From assembly GCA_015680685.1 (NCBI GenBank), contig MNCI01010721.1:2041-30314 (forward strand): a stretch of DNA of 28,274 bases, in the 5' to 3' direction. Numbering within the stretch: the first letter of the stretch is position 1; each line of letters begins with the position of its first letter. The translations under genes were made by a program, and so were the position numbers. The DNA comes from Gnetum montanum (taxonomy: Eukaryota; Streptophyta; Gnetopsida; Gnetales; Gnetaceae). Of this stretch, positions 19,873 to 28,274 are shown one piece after another. The notes below the pieces were generated by a model. It made no database searches, was not told the DNA's origin, and saw only the letters and a list, made by a program, of their open reading frames with translations.

Positions 19873-22729
19873 ATGGCACCAAAACCAAGGCATCCAAGGG
19901 GTGAAGGACCATCGCAACCAACAGACAAGCACCCACAAATAGGAAGGGGACAAGACGCACAATTGCCAGAGCATGCAGAGTGCTCTCATGTAACTAGCCC
20001 CCTCTGTGAAGGAAAAGACATGGAATCTGTCCATCAGATTCCTGAAGAGGAGATTCCCAGCGAGCAATCGCAAGGGGATGAGACTGCTGGGATAGCACCA
20101 CGGCTTGAGGTCACCCTGACCCAAGCCTGTCTTGATGCTATCATGTCGTGTGAGGTGCAATGAATGGTCCTCCAAGAGAGCTAAGCTTTGGACCATTCCT
20201 TGAGAACGTGCTAGAAGAAGTGAGGCTCCAACTAAAAAACTCTCCAATGTGGCCTATCATCACAACCAGTGGTGAATGGTACTTAGGAGAGGCCTACCTC
20301 TTTTGGAAAAATTGGTAACTAGGGTCTAGAGTAAGAATCAAAGACATTTATGTCTCTTACTCTTTGGAGGTGATAGCGTAGGCTCTGGGGTTGCTCAAGA
20401 CTAGGGCAGATGTGGTGAAAATTCCAAAATAGGTTGATCCATAGGTCAAGGTAGAATGGATGAAACGGTGCTATGGGATAGAGTGCAAGGAATTCAGCTC
20501 CTTGACCATGGCAGAGAGGGTGTACTCAAAGATTGTGTCCTACCACTTGAACCCAACGGTAAGACCCAGCAAAATCACAACCTTCTCCGCCCCTACATGT
20601 GCCACCTTGAGTGGGAAATTTCCTATGAGTCTTCCACAGTTGTTGTTCTTGGAGATTGAAAAGAGGTTCACTAAGAGCGAACATGGAAGATGAGCTCTCC
20701 CCTTTTCCTACCTTATTCGAAAGTTGTGCAAACAAGCAAGGATAGCATGTTACTCTAATGATGTAATCTAGCATGTCCCAACTACCTCTTGGCAGAAAAT
20801 GATGAAGGATAAAATACCTACCACTACACAAATAGAGGAGGATAAGCAACCACCTCCACCACCTGCACAAACAATGCAGCCGAGCTCGCAAACCATAGTA
20901 GAACACATCTGCGAGATCCAGGAAACACTCTTGAGCCAGCAAGAGCAATTTGGTAGAACTAGTGAAGGAGAAGACCCTTTGGTCTATTTCCCTGCTATGA
21001 GCCACCTGGAGCTAGTAGCTTGATTAGTTAGCTTGCTTGAAAGGGCAAGGTTGATGTTCTCCATAGCCCAAATGTAAGTGCCTACACAAACAGATCCTAG
21101 TGTCAAGAGGTAACAATGTCCACACAATAGTTATTTTCTAAAATTTTTGGGAATGTTGCTACCTTTTTAGTACACCTGGAAGATGGTCAAGGGGCAATAG
21201 TCATAGTGATGCAGCACCAAGGATAGGAGACTATGGCCGAAGTGATTGCTGATATAATTACTATGGCTCTCAACGCACCAACAGCACCTGTACCATATGT
21301 TCATGGACTACAAGATGTACAGGCATCTGCTAGAACTTCACGTAGCAAGATTGATGTAGCCCAACATGAGGAGTTACTGGACCAACTGGTGGGAACTAGG
21401 CAACCACTTCCAGATGTCTTTGACCTTCCGAACAACATTACTACAACCCATTCGGAGCTACTCTCGGCAAGGGGTAAGAGCCTCATTTTAGAAGGGCAAC
21501 TTGAAGTTGCTCAAGTCACTTGTCAGCACTTGGCAATGAAAGTAGCCCAATTAAGAGCCCAACTTGCCGATTCAGCCATCCTCGACTGCATAATCACCAA
21601 AGATGAAGCTTTTCAATAGCTTTAACTCAAACTTCAGATCGTTGAGGATGTGCAAGAGATAGTGATCTTTGATAAGTCCTTGGCAGATGTTCGAGCATAT
21701 CATTTCAACAAGGGCTTGGTGGAGGCTCACTAGGAGAACGGTCGATTGACCATAGAGGTTTATCGCCTATGCAATGTTGGTGTAGAGAATGAACACATGA
21801 AAAATTTTATCCAGCAATAGCAGGAAGAACTAGCTAGGGTGAATGCTAACGTAAGAAGGTTGGCTACTAAGAACCAAAATCTGTCAATGGAGAAGGTTTG
21901 GGCATTGCCACAGAAGTCTGCAATTGAAATCGCCGCTTGGAAGAATGAGGCCCTAAAATTCAAAAACATCAAAAATCATTACATGGACAAAGTGGGATTA
22001 TAGAAGGAAGTAAATGAAAAACATATTGAAGTCGCGAAGGCCAAAATGAACCAAGTGCTATAGCAGCTCCAAGAAGGAGGCGAGGTATGGTAACCTATCT
22101 TTGATGGGTTGAATGCATACAATAAAGCTGAAATCTACTTGAAAGAGCTACAGATTGAGGAGATGAAAGAATACATGGAGCTTTCCAACCTTCGATATGC
22201 AAACCTAGCTATGCTCACAGCCGAGAGATCATGGTCAGAATTGGAAAACCAAGTGGCCACCTCGTATTCCATATACGAGGGTGAGTTCTAGGCACATAAG
22301 GCAACAAAGAAAAAGCTGGAAACAGTGAACGCGGAACTCAATGTTCTCCGCACATAATTTGAAGAACAACGTATAGTTGCAAAGAACCTGCCTCATTGAA
22401 TGAATGGCTACCAGTACTTGCAGGCACTAATTTGAGGGTTCGACATCGAATGCAAGCAATTCGCAGCCTAGTTTGTCAACCTAAAAGAACTCTTCCTGGC
22501 ACTGCCATGCCCTTGGGAGGTTCCAGTTCCAGAACACATTGAAGAAGCTGCCTGGATAGTGAATGATCCCAAAAGAAAGGAAGAAAAAATTAGAGCTCTC
22601 TTGGAGGCTTTCTGGTTGCCTCTAGAAGTTGCAACTACTGCAGGGCAACTGTCATTCATGCCACCACCAACGCATGAACCAAAGGCTGGAGAAGGTTTGT
22701 TGGAACCACTACCCCCAAGGATGATGTGA
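19873..22729 (+). pseudogene. ORF3 of element 1: unknown coiled-coil protein
   Basis: About 950 codons in several frames. It starts MAPKPRHPRGEG with a polar, acidic Glu/Gln-rich head. A globular-looking part follows: LSFGPFLENVLEEV, NSPMWPIITTSGEWYLGEAY (20240 on), DIYVSYSLEV and YSKIVSYHLNPTVRPSKI. Then a Pro-rich stretch (PPPPPAQ, 20850), VEHICEIQETLLSQQEQF, a helical, coiled-coil-like part (DVAQHEELLDQLVG at 21354; LEGQLEVAQVTCQHLAMKV; YLKELQIEEMKEYMELSNL at 22130), and a C-terminal block VNDPKRKEEKIRALLEAF, ending PPRMM-stop. No membrane segment or enzyme motif was seen. It sits between pol and the 3' LTR, where Athila/Tat-type elements carry extra ORFs. Element 2 encodes the same protein. 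I do not recognise its function; env-like, nucleic-acid-binding or a second gag-like structural role are all open. Confidence 0.8.
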
Positions 22730-22970
22730 TCTTCTCAAACAATTTTGTGCATCATTCTACACAGCAAAGACTCTAGGACCAACACGGTATTCAATTTTAT
22801 CTCTGAACATCATCATTTTTCATAATTTATCCTTCTCTATAACTTGGGCACTTGGTCAAATTAATGTTGTGTCATGTGTGTGTCATGTGTATGTTAAGTC
22901 ATGTGCATTGTAAATAAAAATCCATACCTTCCAAATTGTAAAGTAACTCGAGGACGAGTTTTTACTTAGT
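22730..22970 (+). other. 3' untranslated stretch between ORF3 and the PPT
   Basis: No coding sequence. It contains TGTGTCATGTGTGTGTCATG repeats near 22868 and AAATAAAAATCC near 22912. It corresponds to 9578-9800 of element 2. Confidence 0.6.
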
Positions 22971-22980
22971 CATGGGGGTA
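22971..22980 (+). other. Polypurine tract of element 1
   Basis: CATGGGGGTA directly before the 3' LTR, identical to that of element 2. It would prime plus-strand synthesis. Confidence 0.85.
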
Positions 22981-23894
22981 TTATGAAGTGTCATTAGTCG
23001 ATGCGTCGACTAGGCCGCATATACTAGGTCACATATACATGGCGGCTTCGACACGGCCCCGTTGACGTAGCCTTCCATGCGTTGACATGGCCTCATTTAC
23101 GTGGAGCCTATTTCAGCCTATAAATAAGAGGGCCTTTCACCTCATTTAGGTACCTTTCAATTAGTTGTAGCAAAGCTCTTGTAGGTTATTCCCACAGAAG
23201 ATAGAATATTTTCCAAGTGCCTGCAGCAGGTGTAAGAAAAGTGATCGGCTCTTTATTTGAGCATTGATGTATCTAAGCCCATTAGCATGACAACAATAAA
23301 GATGAACTCTTCAAGCATTCCTTGCAACATTTGGACTTAGCCATTTTATGCATGCAATAGTTTAATATCTTTATGCTTTGTTAATTGCTTTGATAATTAC
23401 TTAAGTTTCTATTATTATTATTTCAATCGCTATCATTCATTCATAGTTCGTAAAGGCCATAAGTACAACCATCTCGAACGTAAATCAAACACTTGGTAAA
23501 CCAAGTGATGCATAACATCTACTAACCTAGAAGTGTTAGGAGATGCTCAAAATGTGCTTAGAAGATGGGATTGAATACTTATGCTAGGAATAGTTAGAGT
23601 ACAAGCTAGGATAATAATAGATTAGATAATAGTTTATTCCTTACTTTTCATACCTTAATTAGCCGCCAAAAGATAAGTAAAAAGCTATAAAAATCATTAG
23701 CCTTAATCTCACTTAACCATCGCAACTAGAATATCACAAGTGAGATTAGGAAGGCAACGACCATTCTAACCCAAGCTTTCACTAATTAGAGTCTGGTGTA
23801 TGTTAAGTACTTACAGTCTACGGAATTCAACCGAGTCACATGTGAACACCCATGATTTGTATCGTTGGGTGTAGGGGTACCTCACCGCTCATCA
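22981..23894 (+). repeat. 3' LTR of element 1
   Basis: It begins TTATGAAGTGTCATTAGTCG and ends CTCATCA, next to the right copy of CTTGG. TATAAATA is at 23119-23126 and AATAAA at 23295-23300. Compared with the 5' LTR it has extra U3 sequence (CATATACTAGGTCACATATA region near 23017-23040) and lacks the duplication seen around 10805. LTR pairs are equal when inserted, so the visible differences show age. Confidence 0.93.
23119..23126 (+). promoter_or_regulatory. TATA box of the 3' LTR
   Basis: TATAAATA in the same context as in the 5' LTR (10331-10338). Confidence 0.65.
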
Positions 23895-23899
23895 CTTGG
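23895..23899 (+). repeat. Target-site duplication of element 1, right copy
   Basis: CTTGG directly after the CA end of the 3' LTR, equal to 10227-10231. Confidence 0.88.
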
Positions 23900-26311
23900 T
23901 GTCCTTGTAATGCTTGAACTCGATCTCATACAATAAGTATGAGCTGGCTACTTACTTCTCTAGTTCTAATAATGGTTGTCTAGTAGTCAACTTGGTCAGA
24001 TTTCCATATTGAAGATTGAAGAGCTCCATGTATTTTGTCATCTCCTCAATTTGCAACTCCTTCTTTTGGATTTCTACCTTATTATAGGCATCTATCTCAT
24101 CAATGATAGGTTGCCATAATTCTCTTCCTTGCTTGAGTTACTTGATGATTTCATTTACTTTGGCCTTTGCCAACTAGATGTGTTTTTCATTCACTTCTTT
24201 CTATAGACCAACCTAATATCTGTAATGATCTTTAACTCTCTTAAATCTGAGAGCCGCTAATTTCTAGGTGGCTACCTCTATTACAGTCTTCTAGCAAAGG
24301 GCACAAACCTCCTCCATGGAGAGGTTTCTATTTTCTACTGTCAATCTCTTTAGCTCTGTGTTCACCCTAGCTAGTTGATCCTACTATTGATGGATGAAGT
24401 TGATTAATTACTATTTGTGCTCACCAACATTCTATAGGAAATTGTTCTCTATGATTAATTATATATTCTCCTAGCATGTATGATCCAAGGCCTTCTAAAT
24501 TTTTTGTTATGTCACCTCTATCAAGGATCAATAGAACACCACCATTTCCATCACACTCTCAATCCTTCGAGTTTGGCATGAAGCTATTCAAGAGATTCAT
24601 CCTTTTTCAATGCCAAGTTTAGAAATGTAGGACTGGTAGTTTGGGCTCTTAATGTAGCATCTTTAACATCCAAGTGTTTGTTCAGCTCCTTGGTTGTTTC
24701 AAGTTACCCTTCCAAGTTGATGTTTTTACCCCTTACCTCTAGCAACTCCGACTGGGTTGCAGTAATATTATTTGGAAGATCAAAGACATCTTTAAGTGGT
24801 TTCCCAGTTCCCACCAGTTGGTCCAGTAGTTCTTCATGTTGTGCTACATTTATTCTCTCTTGTGATCCCTTCAAAAATTTGCACATCCTTAAGTGTAGTG
24901 ACATCTAGTACAGATTTCATAAGTGTGTTGAGTGTTTTAGAAATTTGGTCAACAAACACCTCTACTACTATCTCCTGCCATTGGTGCTACATCACTAGCA
25001 CTATTTCCCCATCACCTTCTTTGAAGCACACCAAGATGGTTGTGACATTCCCAAAAATTTTTGGCAATGGGTACTATTCTACGAGAGATACCGTGACCTC
25101 TCTAGTGCTAGGACTTGACATCGTAAATAGCTATGTTCTTTGGATTGAGAAAATGGATCCACATCCATCCATCAAGCTACTTGTTCAAGTCACCTCATTT
25201 AGGTGACTCATTTCTAGTTAATACAAATATGGGTCCCCACCACTCATGCCTACTTGTTACTCATGTTTGCTCAAGAGCCATTCTCTATATTCGCACAACC
25301 ATTGGGCTATTGTAGCGATGTTAGGCATAGATGTTTAAGTGGTAGATGGAGGCAATGGCTGCTACTCATCTTCTTAAATGACTATTGTAGGCATTTTACC
25401 TTTCATCATTTCCACCCAATTAGCAATCAAGGCATTCTTGACAACATCATTCATATAATATACTATCCCTTTCCTTTGATAAAGTTTTCTAATAAGGCAT
25501 GGTAAGGGAAGTGCCTTCCTTCCACATTCATTTTCTTTAAATTAAATGTATATATCTAGATAATTCAACTATGGAAGGTCGATAGGTAATCTCCCACTCA
25601 AAGTGATGTATGCATGAGTAGAAAAGGCAATGATTTTTCTTGGCCTCACTGTGGGATTGAGATGAAAGGAGACAATCTTGTAGTGAGTGTGCCAAACTCC
25701 TTGTGGTCAATACCATATCACCAAAGCACCCATTCTTTCTTGATGCTAGGATCTACTTGCATTACAATCTTAGTAAGACTCATGCCTATTTCTGGTAGCC
25801 CAAGCACTTCAACAATGGCTTGCATCAAGTAGGACACCAAGATGTCCTCGATTTTTACCATTGATATCACGTACCTATTATTCTAGAATAGGAATGTCTC
25901 ACCCATGTACCACTCCCTAGTGAAAGTAATGATTGGCCACATGGGAGAGGTCTTCAATTGATCTTGTACTTCTTTAGGTGCTTGCTCTAGGAAAGGACCA
26001 AGGTTTAACTCTTGGAGCACTTTTTTTTGGACCTTCCTCAATATGATTTGATTTAAGAAAGCTTCTATTAAGGTCAACTTGAGATTTTCTTGTTGAGCTA
26101 GTGCATCATCCTAGTGGAACTGTTCTATTGTTGTTCCTAGTTCTAGAATCTGTTGAATAGATTCTACCTCGACCTCTTCCCTAAGAGGACCTATGACATG
26201 GATTACAAGTGGATCTTGTTAGGCTTATTCTTGAACCCTTCTCATTTTAAGTCATTTCTCCCTTTGTTGAGATAGTCTTGCCTCTTGTGTGTGTTTACCT
26301 TTTGGTGTCAT
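23895..26311 (-). pseudogene. ORF3 of element 2, N-terminal and middle part
   Basis: It starts ATG at 26311 (MTPKGKHTQE). Blocks shared with ORF3 of element 1: LNLGPFLEQAPKEV, TSPMWPIITFTREWYMGETF (near 25930), YKIVSFHLNPTVRPRKIIAF (near 25660), INVAQHEELLDQLVG (near 24850), VFDLPNNITATQSELL and, at the junction with element 1, a helical part ending SYLLYEIEF...KDTK. The C-terminal part continues at 10231-9801. Pairing across two copies fixes the domain order and shows that the protein was once under selection or at least passed on in several subfamilies. Many stops and shifts. Confidence 0.85.
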
Positions 26312-26602
26312 CTATGGTCATAACAAATCCATGGATTAGTAGATATAATGTGGAACTTTACATTTTTGGATACCTTATCTCATCAATTAGTTACACTTTG
26401 GCTAAGGTTGGACCATGTTAGATTTATTATTTTATAAATTGTTTATTATTAATGTCATCAAAGCTTATTGAAAAGGTTTAACCCTTGTAACTTGGTGTTT
26501 AATAGTTGATTTATTAGTTAAACCTTTGTAGGAGTTAGAAAAATGGTGAAAACTTTTTTGTCAAAAATGGTACATTTGTGGCCCCTATGATAAAGAGCTT
26601 AC
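26312..26602 (-). other. Putative leader intron before ORF3 of element 2
   Basis: The minus strand reads CTATCGAAG|GTAAGCTC at 26602, a strong plant donor, and GACCATAG|ATG at 26312. Length and position match the element 1 intron. Confidence 0.6.
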
Positions 26603-26749
26603 CTTCGATAGCTGCAAGGTTGAAGAATAGAATGATCTGGATAAACGGTTAGGAAGTTATGGTCTTTAGAAGGTTTTGGGATTTGAAAATTAGAAGAACT
26701 CCCTTGGCATTTGTGTGAAAATGTAAAAATTTCAAAGTGCGGTTGCACA

Positions 26750-26840
26750 TATATATAGTATTTTTCAGCTACATAGATTGGGTCACATGTATGGGGCCTC
26801 GTATACATGTCTGCTCCATCGACAAGGTTCCATATATAAT
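26750..26840 (-). promoter_or_regulatory. U3-like block and TATA sequence before ORF3 of element 2
   Basis: The minus strand reads CCTTGTCGATGGAGC, GTATACGAGGCCCC, CATGTGACCC and then CTATATATATG followed by CTTTGAAATTTTTAC. Order and spacing match 19364-19470 of element 1. Confidence 0.5.
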
Positions 26841-28274
26841 GCCCATAGGAAAAAATTTAAATTTTGAATATCTTTAAAAATACAAGGTATTTTTCAATGA
26901 ATTTGGGATCCATGAAGTCCCAAAAAAGCCAAGAATATGATGAAATCATTAAAGAGGGCTCTTTGAAACTGAGAAAATTGAAAAAATTGATAAAGAATGT
27001 GTTTATTGAACAAAATATGTAGAGGAGCACATGGTGCTATGTAGAATATGGGTGTACAAAAGATTTTGATTGCAAGAATATCTAAGGATAAGGTGCTTAA
27101 TAAAGCCAACCAAGAGAGATGCAAGTGGGTCCTCCCCATAGTAGGCACATGCCTTGTTTGCTCTTGCATATCCTTAACCTAAGGCGTCCATGGGTCCCAT
27201 AGGTGATTAATGCTCTATGGAAGTTCAGGACAAAAACTTGAATGATTCTACCTAAGAATTTAAGTATGCTAGACCAAGACACCGAATTGAGAATATGGAC
27301 TTTGGTAGTGAGGTGAGTTATGGACAATATAGATGGATGATGGAGAAGGTAGAATGGAATTCCACATTTACGTCATAAGAAGTCCCTTTTGGAGTTTTTT
27401 GTGTTTAAAATGATTGGAGAGGATCCATCCTTAGTCCAAACCAAAACCAACCTCTTTTAGAAACTTTGCATCACCACTCCAAGACTAATCCACCTCCTCA
27501 AGACACAAGAGTGCTTGCACAAAACAACCACCATTCCATAAAGAGAAGAAAAGAGAAATATGAAGTGAGAGAGGGCCTTAGTTAGATAGGACTTTTAGGC
27601 ATTGGTAACATATCATTTTAGTCGCATAACCAATGCTTGTAACCTATTTATTTGTCTAAGGGATGTGCTTTGAATTTCCATCATGTTTTTTTTTCTTTTG
27701 TTTTTGGATGGAAACTACACCATGCAAAGACTTTATTTAGCTTCCTATTATTGGTTGACATGGAATGATAAGAAGTTGATGAAAACACTCATGCACCTGA
27801 GCAAGTAGAAAAGGACAAAGAGTATTGAGTCCCCTTGAAGTCACACCCTATGTAAACCTTTGAATCCTTCTCAATTCTAGAAACTACCAAGATCACTAAT
27901 TTATTAAAAGTTTATTTAATGAAAAGGAACCTCATATTTCCAAAACAATGAAAATCATAGAGTTTGTGAATGGGTGAATGTTGTGGACTTACTGCATGTT
28001 CTATGAAAAAGAAACTATGACTTAGCCATCAATACAAAAATTCAAAAAATAGAAACCAGACATTAACAAACAAACATTAAGCAGAAACCACCATTAGTAG
28101 TAGCTATAGAACCATTGTGTCCTATTGGCACAAGGCACATTTATTAGCAAAATTTAGAAAATCACACCTAAACAAAGTAAAATATGTAAGAAAGTGTAAA
28201 ATATTCAAGAAAGATTTAAATGTATGAACGATTATGTAAAACAAAAAATGGTGTAAAATGGGAAGAAGTTTTAA
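26841..28274 (-). other. Spacer of element 2 upstream of ORF3
   Basis: No coding sequence. It aligns in patches with 17830-19363 of element 1, including CTATGGGGAGGACCCAC, TGTGACTTCAAGGGGACT and AATTCAAAGCACATCCCTTA. An A-rich and T-rich base use is common to both. Confidence 0.65.

Larger units (their letters stand above)
10232..23894 (+). mobile_element. Gypsy element 1, complete but dead, nested in element 2
   Basis: In order: 5' LTR, PBS, gag, protease, RT-RNase H, integrase, spacer, U3-like block, leader intron, ORF3, PPT and 3' LTR, flanked by CTTGG. Gene order PR-RT-RH-INT marks Ty3/gypsy. The VFMDDF catalytic motif, a DLGS protease motif, a tRNA-Asp-like PBS and an extra ORF between pol and the 3' LTR fit the non-chromodomain plant lineages (Athila/Tat group). 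No chromodomain was recognised after integrase. Span is about 13.7 kb, of which about 0.37 kb is probable assembly duplication. All genes carry many stops. In one 155-base LTR stretch I counted about 13 differences between the two LTRs by eye, so the insertion is old. Confidence 0.95.
23895..28274 (-). mobile_element. Gypsy element 2, part 5' of the nested insertion
   Basis: On the minus strand, from the window edge: spacer, U3-like block with TATA, leader intron and ORF3, in the order seen in element 1. The TTTTACACCATTTTTTG start at the window edge matches the spacer of element 1 near 17830, so the pol genes and 5' LTR of element 2 should lie just past the right edge. The element continues at 10231-8621. 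Confidence 0.88.

Noticed and set aside
20840-20880. The Pro-rich stretch in ORF3 as a separate gene start (MMKDKIP).
   Set aside because: It lies inside the ORF3 alignment and joins blocks on both sides; an internal Met after a frameshift explains it.

Overview
The window looks like a stretch of a large, repeat-rich seed-plant nuclear genome. Intron-split plant methyltransferase exons sit beside nested, heavily decayed Ty3/gypsy elements whose primer binding site resembles plant tRNA-Asp. A gymnosperm (conifer-like) source would fit the old nested elements and slow turnover, but nothing in the sequence proves it. No intact protein-coding gene is present. Long open frames are short and AT-rich because every recognisable gene carries stops or frameshifts.

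Layout. (1) 188-2770: a broken SABATH-family carboxyl methyltransferase gene with four exon-like blocks, damaged by a single-base insertion, a deletion at the AdoMet motif, a 25-bp unit present three times, a lost splice acceptor and a 10-bp tandem duplication. (2) 2771-5880: AT-rich spacer with local tandem repeats and tRNA-like SINE fragments. (3) 5881-7215: a very decayed gypsy RNase H/integrase relic (element 3, plus strand). (4) 7227-7562: a probable Tourist-like MITE. (5) 7980-8620: a LINE remnant with an RT zinc-binding domain (minus strand). (6) 8621-10231 and 23895-28274: the two halves of a minus-strand gypsy element (element 2), which landed in the LINE remnant. (7) 10232-23894: a complete but dead gypsy element (element 1, plus strand) nested inside element 2, with both LTRs, PBS, gag, protease, RT-RNase H, integrase, a long spacer, an extra 3' ORF (ORF3) and a PPT. 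A 5-bp duplication, CTTGG, flanks it, and joining the two flanks of element 2 resumes the same ORF3 homology.

The most interesting feature is the 3' module shared by elements 1 and 2. A conserved spacer contains a U3-like block and a TATA-like sequence. A ~290-bp intron with a donor and an acceptor at matching places follows, the acceptor directly abutting the ATG of ORF3. ORF3 is about 950 codons, has no function I recognise, and is rich in coiled coil. This suggests the extra ORF had its own promoter and spliced leader.

In element 1, stops are almost all explained by C-to-T (or G-to-A) changes in CAG, CAA, CGA or TGG codons, and the five differences of the PBS from tRNA-Asp are all of this type in CG or CHG contexts. 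That is the mark of long silencing by cytosine methylation. Two single N characters (10805 and 17239) are each flanked by near-perfect direct copies and are probably assembly joins, not biology.
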